A stretch of DNA of 64,000 nucleotides from JALORV01 sp963766365 (GCA_963766365.1 CAVXZK010000004.1:62001-126000), one strand, 5' to 3'; shown: positions 26,164 through 34,920, counted from the first letter of the stretch. The notes: generated by a model from the sequence alone, not told the origin. Translations and numbers: made by a program.

Positions 26164-26976
26164 TTAATAGTGGCGGGGTGCTTCGCGCTTGATGCCAAGC
26201 CCCATGTCCATCGGAGCGTCTCGCAGCAGCTCCATGGAGTGTCTTGCCCGCTGCTCGGGGTCATCACGGGTCTGGGTTGGCAAGTTAGCGGCGGTGCCGT
26301 TGGCCTCGGAGACTCTTTTCTCGAAGGCCGCCGCGGGTTTGAAGAACATGTGGGCGAACTTGGACCAGGGCACGCCGGCGAACAACACCGTGGTGGCGAG
26401 GATGTACAGACCGAAGAGCACGCCGACCCCGCCGCCGGAAGCTGCCCAGAGCAGACCCAGCGTGGCGCTCGCGAGCAGCGACAGGATGAACAGGTCTGCC
26501 TTGACGAGGCGGAACGGCGAGTTGCCCTCGGCGGCGACATCGACGCGGATGAAGAACCAGAACCAGTAGCCGCCGACACAGATCATCAGGCCGCCGAGCC
26601 ACCAGAGCTGCGTCCAGATCGGGCTCGCTGAGGCGTTGAAGACCAGCACCACGGTGGCGAGCACATAGAGCACGAATCCGTACATGCCCAGCAGGTGCGC
26701 GATGCGCCGGCGCGGGTTGCAGAACTCGCCGGAGGCCAGCACGTCCACCACTGCAGTCTGCACGGCGATTGACAGGGCCTCGCCGCCGCCGACCGGCCGC
26801 GCCGCCTTTGCCTTCGATCGGCGAAAGTTTTCGAAGAAGTACCGAGCGCTGCCCTTGTGCACGACGTCGAAGAGCGTTCCCGCGATGACAAGTATGAACA
26901 TGACGACCACGTACGCCTGCATGACCGCAGGCGAAAGCGAAGCCGAAAGCGCGGCAAACGGATTGCTGGTGAACAT
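26164..26976 (-). CDS. aprM: AprM, putative membrane anchor for APS reductase
   Basis: Integral membrane protein of 270 residues with about five to six hydrophobic segments (near 18-38, 96-118, 124-145, 160-200) and a soluble C-terminal tail. AprM is proposed to link AprBA to the quinone pool in organisms lacking QmoABC; no qmo genes are seen here. A single cysteine-containing motif (EFCNPRRRIAHLLGMYG near 84) matches the HdrE/DsrM-like entry loop. It lies between sat and aprB on the same strand. Confidence 0.87.
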   Translation of the reverse strand: MFTSNPFAALSASLSPAVMQAYVVVMFILVIAGTLFDVVHKGSARYFFENFRRSKAKAARPVGGGEALSIAVQTAVVDVLASGEFCNPRRRIAHLLGMYGFVLYVLATVVLVFNASASPIWTQLWWLGGLMICVGGYWFWFFIRVDVAAEGNSPFRLVKADLFILSLLASATLGLLWAASGGGVGVLFGLYILATTVLFAGVPWSKFAHMFFKPAAAFEKRVSEANGTAANLPTQTRDDPEQRARHSMELLRDAPMDMGLGIKREAPRHY

Positions 26977-27025
26977 CGTGGATTTCCTCCCGGATCTATC
27001 CTAGGTTTGGTCTTCTCGTGGCGGC

Positions 27026-28243
27026 TCAGCGGGCAGAGTGCCCGGTCAGTTTTACTTCCACGCGCTCGTGCGATTCGAGGCCCTGGTAATACTCGCGCAG
27101 GATCGCAAGCACTTCCGGTCGGCTGAATTCGGCGGGCACGTCGGCGCCTTCCGACAGCCACTTGCGCAGCTTCGTGCCGGACACGAGCAGGCGCTCCTTG
27201 TCGTCGTGCGGGCAGGTGCGGGCCGAGGCCATGCCACCGCAGCTGTAGCACCAGAACGTCCAGTCGATCTTCAGCGGGCGCGTCTCGAGCGAATCTTCCG
27301 GGATCTCGTCGAAGATATGGTGTGCGTCGAACGGGCCGTAGTAGCTGCCGACGCCGGCGTGGTCGCGGCCGACGATTAGGTGCGAGCAGCCGTAGTTCTG
27401 GCGGAACAGCGCGTGCAGCAGCGCCTCGCGCGGGCCGGCATAACGCATGTCGAGCGGATAGCCCGCCTGGACGACTGTCTTCTTGACGAAGTAACCCTCG
27501 ATCAGTGACGCGATCGCGCGCGTGCGGACATCGGCCGGGATGTCGCCGGGCTTGAGCGCGCCGAGCAGCGAGTGCACCAGCACGCCGTCGCAGACCTCGA
27601 TCGCGACCTTGGCGAGGTACTCGTGCGAGCGGTGCATCGGGTTGCGTGTCTGGAACGCCGCGATGCGCGACCAGCCGAGCGACTCGAACAGCGCCCGCGT
27701 CTGCGCCGGCGTCATGTAGAGCGCGCCGTACTTCTCCGGAAAACCGCCGCTCGAAAGGACCTGCACCGGCCCGGCGAGGTTGACCTCGCCCTGTTCCATC
27801 ACCATCTTGACGCCCGGATGATCGGCGTCAGTGGTGCGGAACACCATCGCGCACTCGTGCGCCTTGTCGATCGAGTACTTCTCGGTGATCCGCATCGTCG
27901 CCAGGATCTCGTCGGATTCGGGATCGACGAGCGCGATCTCGGCGCCGGTCCTGATTGAGTCGGCGGTCGCCTTACCGGTCGACAGCGTGATCGGGATCGG
28001 CCAGAAGAGCCCTGAGGCCAGCTTCATGCCGTCGCAGACGCGCTCCCAGTCGCCGTGCGTCATGAAGCCGTCGAGCGGCGTGAAGCCGCCGATGCCCAGC
28101 ATCATCAGGTCGCCCTTTTCGCGCGAACTCACACGCACGCGCGGCAGCGACTGCGCGCGCGCCAGCCCATCAGTGCGCGCAGTGGCTTCGAGCAGCAGCG
28201 GTTTCAGCGCGCTGCCGCCGTGAGGGTTGACCAGTGCCGGCAC
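27026..28243 (-). CDS. sat: Sat, dissimilatory ATP sulfurylase
   Basis: Sulfate adenylyltransferase, here making ATP and sulfate from APS and pyrophosphate. The 405-residue product contains the active-site motifs FQTRNPMHRSHEYL near 200, GRDHAGVG near 295, and SGTKLRKWLSEG near 360. Zinc-site cysteines lie in WCYSCGGMASARTCPHD near 335. GTG 28243 is the likely start because an AGAGGAGA SD lies a few bases upstream; longer upstream starts add 81 residues of arginine-rich non-homologous sequence. It is the first gene of the sat-aprMBA run. Confidence 0.93.
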   Translation of the reverse strand: MPALVNPHGGSALKPLLLEATARTDGLARAQSLPRVRVSSREKGDLMMLGIGGFTPLDGFMTHGDWERVCDGMKLASGLFWPIPITLSTGKATADSIRTGAEIALVDPESDEILATMRITEKYSIDKAHECAMVFRTTDADHPGVKMVMEQGEVNLAGPVQVLSSGGFPEKYGALYMTPAQTRALFESLGWSRIAAFQTRNPMHRSHEYLAKVAIEVCDGVLVHSLLGALKPGDIPADVRTRAIASLIEGYFVKKTVVQAGYPLDMRYAGPREALLHALFRQNYGCSHLIVGRDHAGVGSYYGPFDAHHIFDEIPEDSLETRPLKIDWTFWCYSCGGMASARTCPHDDKERLLVSGTKLRKWLSEGADVPAEFSRPEVLAILREYYQGLESHERVEVKLTGHSAR

Positions 28244-28578
28244 GGTGTCTCCTCTGCTTCTGCAGCCCGGCCGTGCGCCGGGTGCGTGGTTGTCTGTCGA
28301 GCGGCTGCAGTCCGGCGCGACAGCGATCAGCGTCGCCGCGGCGCATTCGGCTCCGCATCGTCTTCGGCGACGGGTCACTGTAGTCGAAGGAGCCGCCTGC
28401 ATCGGCTGAGCGCCGCGTGCGATTGGACACTGTATGACTCGGCGCAAGCTATCAGCCGCTTTGGCAACGGCAGGGGCCCCCCACATGGGTGGGTATCGCT
28501 TGCCCGATCAGGTAGGCCGTTCCGGCAGAGGCGGTAGAAGCGGGCGGCGACGATTCCCGCCGTGGCACTATCGCAGCG
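28244..28578. other. Divergent intergenic region between sat and the tauE/safE gene
   Basis: This 335-base spacer must hold the promoters of both the sat-apr run and the tauE-cysG run. I see the sat SD at its left edge, an element shared with the soxY upstream region (28483-28499), and a GC-rich palindromic stretch around 28476-28497. I see no convincing small gene. A clear pair of -35/-10 boxes is not obvious on either strand. Confidence 0.6.
28483..28499 (+). promoter_or_regulatory. Shared element ACATGGGT-GG-GTATCGC
   Basis: The element ACATGGGT, two G, GTATCGC occurs here and, with one intervening base (A) instead of two, at 40674-40689 before soxY. Both lie upstream of sulfur-oxidation genes and face the same way. 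It could be a common regulator site or part of an extended -10 promoter. This is inferred from two copies only. Confidence 0.3.
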
Positions 28579-29604
28579 ATGATCGATGGCATCGGTTCCC
28601 GCCTGCAACGGCTCGCCGGGCCGGGCTCCGGCTGGCGCGCCGCGAGCCCGGCGGGACCCGGTGTGCGGCGCCGCGTGGTGTCGCTGCTGCTGATGGCGCT
28701 GCTGTGCCCTGAACTGGCCGACGCGGCGCCGGGCGCGGTCGAGACCTCGGCCGTCGCGAGCGTGTGGTGGGTATGGCCGCTGGCGCTCTTCGTCGTCTGT
28801 TTCTTTCTCGGAATCATTGCGGTTCCGGCCGGTGTCGGCGGCGGCGTGCTGTTCGTGCCGCTGGTCAGCGGCTTCTTTCCGTTCCATCTGGACTACGTGC
28901 GCGGGGCCGGGCTGCTCGTGGCGTTGTCGAGCGCGCTTGCGGCCGGACCGTCGCTGCTGCGGGCCGGCCTGGCCAACATGCGTGTGGCGCTGCCACTGGC
29001 GCTGATCGCATCGTTCAGTTCGATGCTCGGCGCGCTGCTGGGCCTGGCCCTGCCGGACTCCGTCGTACGCATCGCACTCGGGATCGCGATTCTGGGCATC
29101 GTCGCGGTCATGCTGCTGGCGCGCAAGTCGGAGTACCCGGATGTTCAAAGCAGTGACCGGCTGGCCACACTGCTGGGGATGCACGGCGTTTTCGTGGATG
29201 GTGCCTCGGGCCAGCAGGTCGCGTGGCGCATGCATCGCACGCCGCAGGGACTGGCGCTGTTCCTCTTCATCGGCGTGCTGGCGGGGATGTTCGGCCTCGG
29301 CGCTGGCTGGGCGAACGTACCCGCACTGAACCTGGTGATGGGCGCACCGCTGAAGGTCGCCGCAGGCTCTTCCAGCTTCATACTCTCGCTGGTCGATTCG
29401 TCGGCGGCGTGGATCTACCTGAACAACGGTGCGGTGCTGCCGGTGATCGCGGCGCCGTCCGTGATCGGCATGATGCTCGGTGCCAAGATTGGCGCACGGC
29501 TGCTGCATGTGCTGAAGGCCTCGATCATCCGGCGCCTGGTCATTGCGATGCTGCTGTTTGCCGGTGGTCGCGCGCTGATGGTCGGCCTGGGAATCGGGAT
29601 CTGA
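28579..29604 (+). CDS. TauE/SafE-family sulfite/sulfonate exporter
   Basis: Membrane transporter of the TauE/SafE family, implicated in sulfite or organosulfonate export. The 341-residue protein has an N-terminal extension of about 50 residues before the first strong helix, then about eight helices. The family repeat glycine motifs are GVGGGVLFVPLVSGFF near 85-100 and FGLGAGWANVPALNLVMGAP near 238-257. It opens a six-gene same-strand run ending in cysG. It is divergent from sat, so export of sulfite generated by the Dsr/Sox systems is a reasonable reading. Confidence 0.83.
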   Translation: MIDGIGSRLQRLAGPGSGWRAASPAGPGVRRRVVSLLLMALLCPELADAAPGAVETSAVASVWWVWPLALFVVCFFLGIIAVPAGVGGGVLFVPLVSGFFPFHLDYVRGAGLLVALSSALAAGPSLLRAGLANMRVALPLALIASFSSMLGALLGLALPDSVVRIALGIAILGIVAVMLLARKSEYPDVQSSDRLATLLGMHGVFVDGASGQQVAWRMHRTPQGLALFLFIGVLAGMFGLGAGWANVPALNLVMGAPLKVAAGSSSFILSLVDSSAAWIYLNNGAVLPVIAAPSVIGMMLGAKIGARLLHVLKASIIRRLVIAMLLFAGGRALMVGLGIGI

Positions 29605-29634
29605 GCCGGTCCGTAGGCATCCGGGAGACCTTCC

Positions 29635-30045
29635 ATGAACAAGATCGACATTGCTCCCGAGCAGATCCGCTACGCAGAGTGGCTGCGCTGGAGCGGATGG
29701 CTCGGTCTGGCGGTGCTCGTCGGCGCCTTCGGCCTGTATGTCACCGGTGTGCTGCCTCCGGTCATTCCAGTGGAGCATCTGCCGCAGGTCTGGCGCCTGC
29801 CGTCGCGCGAACTCATGCTGCAGCACGGACTGCAGGGAGGTTGGTCCTGGATCCGTTCGATCACGCGGGGCGACATGCTGAACATGCTCGGCATCGCGAT
29901 CCTCTCGGGCTGCTCGGCGCTACCGCTGCTGGCCGTAACCGGCATCTACCTGCGTCGTGGTGATCGACTCTTTGCCGCGCTGTGCCTGCTGCAGGTGGCC
30001 GTGCTGGTGCTGGCCGCGTCGGGTCTGATCGCGCCGGGGCACTGA
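29635..30045 (+). CDS. DUF1634-like membrane protein
   Basis: The 136-residue protein has three hydrophobic segments (about 20-40, 82-103, 110-132) and no cysteine motif beyond two single residues. DUF1634 proteins commonly sit next to TauE/SafE transporters, as here with a 30-base gap, so it may be a small partner subunit. A GGGAG-type SD precedes the ATG. The family assignment is from gene context and segment layout, not an alignment. Confidence 0.7.
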   Translation: MNKIDIAPEQIRYAEWLRWSGWLGLAVLVGAFGLYVTGVLPPVIPVEHLPQVWRLPSRELMLQHGLQGGWSWIRSITRGDMLNMLGIAILSGCSALPLLAVTGIYLRRGDRLFAALCLLQVAVLVLAASGLIAPGH

Positions 30046-30048
30046 AGC

Positions 30049-30888
30049 ATGACGGCCCCGACTGCACTGAGCCGTGTTGCGCTGATGACGCAATGGACCG
30101 AGTTTGATTCGGGTGCCGAGACAGCCGCGATCGAACTCGCGCAGCGGCTGCAACTTCCGCTCAGCGTCGTGGTACCGCTGCTGAGCAATCCGGAATACGA
30201 GGTCGTCGCGCACGGCCTTGTGGCAGACGCCGAGGCCGCGACGGCCGATGCCGTGTCCGCTTTCACCGCGCGGGCCCGCGATGCCGGTGTGATAACCGAA
30301 ATTCGTGTCCGGCGCGGCGACGAACTCTGGCGCGAGGTGGTGGAAGAAGTGCATGCGGTGCGTGCGGACCTGCTGGTCACGCGACGCCGCGGCCATCGCG
30401 GTTTTCTCGGCCGGCTGCGGGTCGGAGAGATGGTGCGACAGATCGCGGTGCACTCGTCATGCCCGCTCTTGGTGGTTCCGCGTCAGGCGCGCGTGCCGTC
30501 TAAGGGAATACTGGTGGTGATTCAAGCCGGCGCAACGGTCGAGCCCGAGATGCGCAGCGCTGCAATGCTCGCTTCCGGACTGAGCCTTCCCTTGCGCGTT
30601 CTGATCGTCGTGCCAGAGGGACAGGCGGGTGCGGTGGGCGACGCCCCGCTGCAGCGGGCCGAGGAGGTTGCGCGTCAGGCGCAGGTAAGTGTGGACGGCA
30701 GCGTCCAGACGGGGCCCCTACCCGAGGCGCTGGAGTCGAGCATGCGCGGCAGCGCGGTGGACCTGCTGGTGATCGGGGTCCTGCAGGGCCCGGCGAGCCA
30801 CGGCAGACTGCGCGATGTGGTCGAGGGCGTCGTCGGCGGGGTACCCTGCGCCACATTGCTCGTTGGCACTCAGTCGCCGAGCGCCTGA
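30049..30888 (+). CDS. Tandem universal stress (UspA-like) protein
   Basis: The 279-residue protein has two Usp-like domains. The first, residues about 1-148, ends with the typical LLVTRRRGHRGFLGRL...MVRQIAVHSSCPLLVVPRQ. The second, about 155-279, ends with LLVIGVLQGP...VEGVVGGVPCATLLVG. The ATP-binding G-2x-G-9x-G(S/T) motif is partly present in both. It starts 3 bases after the DUF1634-like gene. Role in sulfur stress is inferred from context only. Confidence 0.8.
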   Translation: MTAPTALSRVALMTQWTEFDSGAETAAIELAQRLQLPLSVVVPLLSNPEYEVVAHGLVADAEAATADAVSAFTARARDAGVITEIRVRRGDELWREVVEEVHAVRADLLVTRRRGHRGFLGRLRVGEMVRQIAVHSSCPLLVVPRQARVPSKGILVVIQAGATVEPEMRSAAMLASGLSLPLRVLIVVPEGQAGAVGDAPLQRAEEVARQAQVSVDGSVQTGPLPEALESSMRGSAVDLLVIGVLQGPASHGRLRDVVEGVVGGVPCATLLVGTQSPSA

Positions 30889-30924
30889 TGATGGCAAGGC
30901 GCGGGGCACATACGGGAGCCGGTG

Positions 30925-32388
30925 ATGTCGCAGATGCTCAATCTGGCACGCGCAGCGCACCTGGTCGGGGTGCCGCGCGGCGTGCTGCAGCGGATGATCA
31001 GTGCCGGCCAGATCGAGGCCGCAGACGGGCTGATCGCGATCGACGAACTGCGGCGGGTCTTCCCGGCGGCTGCGCTCGACGACAGCGGAGCGTTCGAACG
31101 TGTGCGCACCATCCGCGAAGAGGCATTCGGCCGGCGCGTACGCGAGCGGATACTGCCGTCGCCAGAGGTTCTCGCGCAGCGCCTGTTTGCACAGAGCCAG
31201 GAGCTGGCCGATCTGCGGCGCTACCTGACTGGCTATCACGATCTCGTGGTGGCGGTCTCGAAGCAACTCCAGGATCTGGCGGCCGGCGACGCCCGGCTGC
31301 AACCGCTGGCGCAGTTCGTCCACGCCGGCTTAAGGCGCGTTCTGGACAGTGAGCCTGCAGAACCCATGGATGCGATGGCAAACATGCTGCAGGTGATCTC
31401 AGCCCACGTGACGATGCGACCGAGCGGTCATCAGTTCATCGTCGAGGGCAACGACTCGATCCTGCAGGCCGGGCTGAAGGCCGGGCTGCGCCTGGGCTAC
31501 GGTTGCGGCACGGGGTCCTGCGGACTGTGCAAGGCTCGCGTCGTCAGTGGACAGATCCGTCAGGTGCAGCACAGCGACCTGCGGCTTTCGGAGCAGGAAC
31601 GGCAGCAGGGTTACGCGCTGCTGTGTGCGCATACGGCGGTGACGGACCTGGTGATCGAGTCGCTCGAGGCTTCCGGCCCGGCGGACATTCCGCAGCAGGA
31701 GCTGGTCGCCACGGTGCGCGCGGTGACCGAGCTCGGTCCGCATACCAGGTTGCTGCACCTTCAGACCCCGCGCAGCAGCCGGTTGCGATTCCTCGCCGGT
31801 CAGCTGGTGACGCTCGGCGTTGCCGGCCTCGGTGACGACATCGAGCAGGCCGTTGCGCTCGCGAGCTGCCCTTGCGACGAGCGCAACCTGCACTTTCACC
31901 TGGCACGCGATGACGACGGGCCGTTGTCGGCGGCACTGTTTGCCGACGGCATTCGTGCCGGCGCAGCGGTGGGTGTGCGCGGACCCGTGGGCGATTTCGT
32001 CCTCGATGCGCAGAGCACGCGGCCGCTGGTGTTCGCGGCCTGCGACACGGGCTTCGGCCCGATCAAGAGCCTGATCGAACATGCGATGGCGAGCGAGCAC
32101 GTCGAGTCGTTTGCGCTGCACTGGCTCGCGACGCGCAGCGATGGTCATTACCTCGACAACCAGTGTCGCGCGTGGGCCGCGGCCTACGACCAGTTCGCCT
32201 ACGAGCCGCTGGTCGATGCCGATCAGGCGGCCGGTGCGCGTTACCTGGTCGACCGCGCCGCGGCCCGGCCCGGCCTCGCGGCGAGCGATGTATTCATCGC
32301 GGGCCCGTCGACATTCGTCTTCGAAGCAGCGCAGGCGTTCATTGCGGCGGGAGTCGCCGCCGAGCAGACCCACACGCTGGCGACCTGA
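30925..32388 (+). CDS. Fusion: MerR-like HTH, [2Fe-2S] ferredoxin and FAD/NAD reductase
   Basis: The 487-residue protein has three parts. Residues about 1-50 look like a MerR-type helix-turn-helix (NLARAAHLVGVPRGVLQRMI...GLIAIDELRRVFP), followed by a long helical linker to about 150. Residues about 155-250 are a plant-type ferredoxin with the C-x4-C-x2-C...C pattern (GCGTGSCGLCKAR and LLCAHT). The rest is a ferredoxin-NAD(P) reductase module. Such modules pass electrons from NADH to oxygenases or reductases. A CGGGAG SD precedes ATG 30925. The partner is probably the Rieske fusion encoded next. Confidence 0.78.
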   Translation: MSQMLNLARAAHLVGVPRGVLQRMISAGQIEAADGLIAIDELRRVFPAAALDDSGAFERVRTIREEAFGRRVRERILPSPEVLAQRLFAQSQELADLRRYLTGYHDLVVAVSKQLQDLAAGDARLQPLAQFVHAGLRRVLDSEPAEPMDAMANMLQVISAHVTMRPSGHQFIVEGNDSILQAGLKAGLRLGYGCGTGSCGLCKARVVSGQIRQVQHSDLRLSEQERQQGYALLCAHTAVTDLVIESLEASGPADIPQQELVATVRAVTELGPHTRLLHLQTPRSSRLRFLAGQLVTLGVAGLGDDIEQAVALASCPCDERNLHFHLARDDDGPLSAALFADGIRAGAAVGVRGPVGDFVLDAQSTRPLVFAACDTGFGPIKSLIEHAMASEHVESFALHWLATRSDGHYLDNQCRAWAAAYDQFAYEPLVDADQAAGARYLVDRAAARPGLAASDVFIAGPSTFVFEAAQAFIAAGVAAEQTHTLAT

Positions 32389-32432
32389 GTGACAGTTCCG
32401 ACCACTTCATCAATTCTGCAGGGCTTTCCGCG

Positions 32433-33059
32433 ATGAGCGACGCACTGAATTTCCTGGTCAAGGCCCGGCCCGACGCGATGGGCCATTACTTCAAGTTCCT
32501 GAAGGAGGCCGGCAAGCATCTCGACCCCAAGACGCGCAACCTGATTTCGGTGATCACCAAGGTCCACGCGCAGACCGATCGTGGCTTCCGGCAGTACCTG
32601 TCGCGCGCGCTGCGCGAGGGCTGCACGCCGGCCGAGATACTGGATGCGCTGCTGATGGCCTTTCCGGCGCTTGGTCTGGCGAAGATCGTGTGGGCGGTCG
32701 ACATCCTGATTGACATGGATCTGCCAGAGTTCCAGGCCGATGCGATGGGCTTCCCCGGCGCGTGGCACGACGTGATGGCCGCGGCCGACATCGAGGTCGG
32801 CGCAACCCAGCGCCACGACTGTGATGGGCGTGGACTGTTCGTCCACCGGACCCAGGACGAATACCGTGTCTACGACAGCCGCTGTCCGCACCAGACCACC
32901 AACATCCCGCACCTGGCGCTCGCAGGAACGACGCTCACCTGTCCCAAGCACGAGTGGGCCTTCGACATCACAACGGGCGCGTGCATCGCCAAGGGCTCGA
33001 CGCCGTTGAAGCGCTGGAAAGCCAGGGTCGAGGGCGGCCGGCTGCTCGCGTACTGGTAG
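32433..33059 (+). CDS. Fusion: carboxymuconolactone-decarboxylase-like domain plus Rieske [2Fe-2S] domain
   Basis: Residues about 15-105 of this 208-residue protein resemble the AhpD/CMD helical fold (LDPKTRNLISVITKVHAQTDRG...REGCTPAEILDALLMAFPALGL), but only one cysteine is present, so the AhpD-type CxxC peroxidase site is missing. Residues about 118-208 form a Rieske domain with CPHQ and CPKHEW ligand motifs. The combination is unusual. It lies 44 bases after the ferredoxin-reductase fusion and 28 before cysG. A redox or sirohaem-linked job is a guess. Confidence 0.78.
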   Translation: MSDALNFLVKARPDAMGHYFKFLKEAGKHLDPKTRNLISVITKVHAQTDRGFRQYLSRALREGCTPAEILDALLMAFPALGLAKIVWAVDILIDMDLPEFQADAMGFPGAWHDVMAAADIEVGATQRHDCDGRGLFVHRTQDEYRVYDSRCPHQTTNIPHLALAGTTLTCPKHEWAFDITTGACIAKGSTPLKRWKARVEGGRLLAYW

Positions 33060-33087
33060 CGGCAACGCCTGAGCGACACCGGTATCC

Positions 33088-34530
33088 ATGGACTACCTGC
33101 CCATTTTCATGAAGCTCGCCGATCGCCCATGCGCGGTGATCGGCGGTGGCGAGGTTGCCGCGCGCAAGGTCGGCCTGCTACTCCAAGCTGGCGCGCGCGT
33201 CACGGTGACGGCGCCGGAGCTTTGCGAGCCGCTCGCCGAATTGCTGCGGCAGGGCCGGATCGACTACCGCGCCGAGAGCTTCACGCCGGATGCGCTGCGG
33301 GGTGTGGCGATCGCGATTGCCGCGACCGACGATCGCGTCGTCAACGCCGAAGTCTCGCGCCTGGCGCAATCGCAACTACTGCCGGTCAACGTCGTCGACG
33401 ATCCCGAGTTGTGCTCGTTCATCCTGCCCGCGATCGTCGACCGCTCGCCGGTGGTGGTCGCCGTGTCCACCGGCGGCGCCTCGCCGGTGCTGGCACGCCT
33501 GCTGCGGGCGCGCCTGGAGTCGCTCGTGCCGACGACGTACGGGCAGTTGGCGCAACTTGCCCGGCGCTTTCGCGAGCGGGTCCGGAGCGCCTTGCCGCAA
33601 CCGGCGCGGCGGCCTTTCTGGGAACGAGTCTTCCAGGGTCCGGTGGCCGAACTCGTGTTCTCAGGGCGGATCGCCGAGGCCGAGCGCGCACTGGAAGGCG
33701 AACTGGAGACGACCGCGGGCCGCGGCGCAGAGCCCGGCGAGGTGTACCTGGTGGGGGCGGGACCCGGCAACCCCGATCTGCTGACGTTTGCCGCCATGCG
33801 GCTGATGCAGCAGGCCGATGTGATCCTGTACGACAACCTCGTGTCGCCGGCGATCCTGGATCTCACGCGCCGCGACGCCGAGCGCATCTATGTCGGCAAG
33901 CAGCGCGCGCACCACACGATGCGCCAGGAGGAGATCAACGCGCTGCTGGTCCGGCTCGCCCGCTCCGGACGCCGCGTGCTGCGCCTGAAGGGCGGGGATC
34001 CGTACGTGTTCGGCCGCGGCGGAGAGGAAATAGAATCACTCGCCGCTAGCGGCATCCGCTTCCAGGTCGTACCGGGCATCACCGCCGCTTGTGGCGTGGC
34101 GGCGTATGCCGGCATCCCGCTGACACACCGCGACTACGCGCAATCGTGCGTGCTGGTGACCGGCCATCTGAAGGACGGGACCATGAACCTCGACTGGCAC
34201 GGACTCGCGCGGCCGCGTCAGACCGTGGTGGTCTACATGGGACTGCTGGGCCTTGCGGAATTCTGCGCGGAGCTGATCGCGCATGGCATGCCACGCGACA
34301 TGCCGGCGGCGGTCGTGCAGCAGGCCACGCTGCCGCAGCAGCGGGTCGTCACCGCCACGCTCGAAGATCTGCCACAGCGAGCCGCTGCGGCGGACCTGCG
34401 GCCGCCGACGCTCGTCATCGTCGGCGACGTCGTCAGGCTGCGCGACAAGCTGTCGTGGTACGAACCGTCTGGCGAGCCGGTGGTGGCTGTGGCGCCGGTT
34501 GAGGCGGCGCGATCCGTTCAAGGTCTGTAG
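33088..34530 (+). CDS. cysG: CysG, trifunctional sirohaem synthase
   Basis: Makes sirohaem, the cofactor of DsrAB and of assimilatory sulfite reductase. The 480-residue protein has the N-terminal precorrin-2 dehydrogenase/ferrochelatase half (VIGGGEVAARKVGLLLQAGA near 16-35, STGGASPVLARLLR near 128) and the C-terminal uroporphyrinogen-III methyltransferase half (YLVGAGPGNPDLLT near 217-230, LRLKGGDPYVFGRGGEE near 296-312, VPGITAACGVAAYAGIPLTHR). Length is full. It is the last gene of the tauE run; a strong hairpin follows 70 bases later. Confidence 0.95.
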   Translation: MDYLPIFMKLADRPCAVIGGGEVAARKVGLLLQAGARVTVTAPELCEPLAELLRQGRIDYRAESFTPDALRGVAIAIAATDDRVVNAEVSRLAQSQLLPVNVVDDPELCSFILPAIVDRSPVVVAVSTGGASPVLARLLRARLESLVPTTYGQLAQLARRFRERVRSALPQPARRPFWERVFQGPVAELVFSGRIAEAERALEGELETTAGRGAEPGEVYLVGAGPGNPDLLTFAAMRLMQQADVILYDNLVSPAILDLTRRDAERIYVGKQRAHHTMRQEEINALLVRLARSGRRVLRLKGGDPYVFGRGGEEIESLAASGIRFQVVPGITAACGVAAYAGIPLTHRDYAQSCVLVTGHLKDGTMNLDWHGLARPRQTVVVYMGLLGLAEFCAELIAHGMPRDMPAAVVQQATLPQQRVVTATLEDLPQRAAAADLRPPTLVIVGDVVRLRDKLSWYEPSGEPVVAVAPVEAARSVQGL

Positions 34531-34598
34531 GTTGCGAAGAAAGAAACAACCTTTGTCAACAGGTGCAAATAACGGCTGGTGATGGGGCAGGATAGGGT

Positions 34599-34640
34599 GC
34601 AAAGGGCCGGATGCTGGCTGCGCCTGGCCCTTTGCGTTTC
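34599..34640 (+). terminator. Rho-independent-type terminator after cysG
   Basis: A perfect 10-bp stem (GCAAAGGGCC at 34599-34608 paired with GGCCCTTTGC at 34626-34635) with a 17-base loop is followed by GTTTCTC. It lies 68 bases after the cysG stop and would end the tauE-cysG transcript. The T-run is short. Confidence 0.65.
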
Positions 34641-34749
34641 TCTAAGCCGCTTCGGTCAGGAGCAGACGGCGGGACTTTCGAAGTGGTTGAGATCGAAGCG
34701 GACTAGAAAGGCTCGGCCGGAGCGGGCTGAAGCAGCGATGCAGTAGCGC

Positions 34750-34920
34750 CTAGCGTGGGACCGCAGTTGCGTTACCGGCGATGAGGATGGGCGAGTGTTT
34801 GGCGGCCAACAGAAGCGCGCGGTCTCCGTCGGCAAGACCTGCGACAGCGCTGAAGAGGGTTAACGTCGTAGCGGCGGCAGCCAGAAGTGCGGCAGCGGGA
34901 GCGGTGAGCTTGCAGAACAT
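34750..34920 (-). CDS. Small exported peptide, 56 residues
   Basis: ATG 34920 has an AGGAGAT SD 7 bases upstream. The peptide starts MFCKLTAPAAALLAAAA, a clear signal-peptide-like segment, with a likely cleavage after VAGLA near residue 29. This leaves a mature tail of about 27 residues (DGDRALLLAAKHSPILIAGN and 7 more). A longer upstream start is possible but lacks an SD. It lies between converging transcription units with the cysG terminator on its 3' side. No function recognised. Confidence 0.5.
   Translation of the reverse strand: MFCKLTAPAAALLAAAATTLTLFSAVAGLADGDRALLLAAKHSPILIAGNATAVPR

Noticed and set aside
28244..28486. Upstream extension of sat giving a longer N-terminus
   Set aside because: The extra 81 residues are Arg/Ala-rich and not Sat-like. 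GTG 28243 has a strong SD and gives a normal length.
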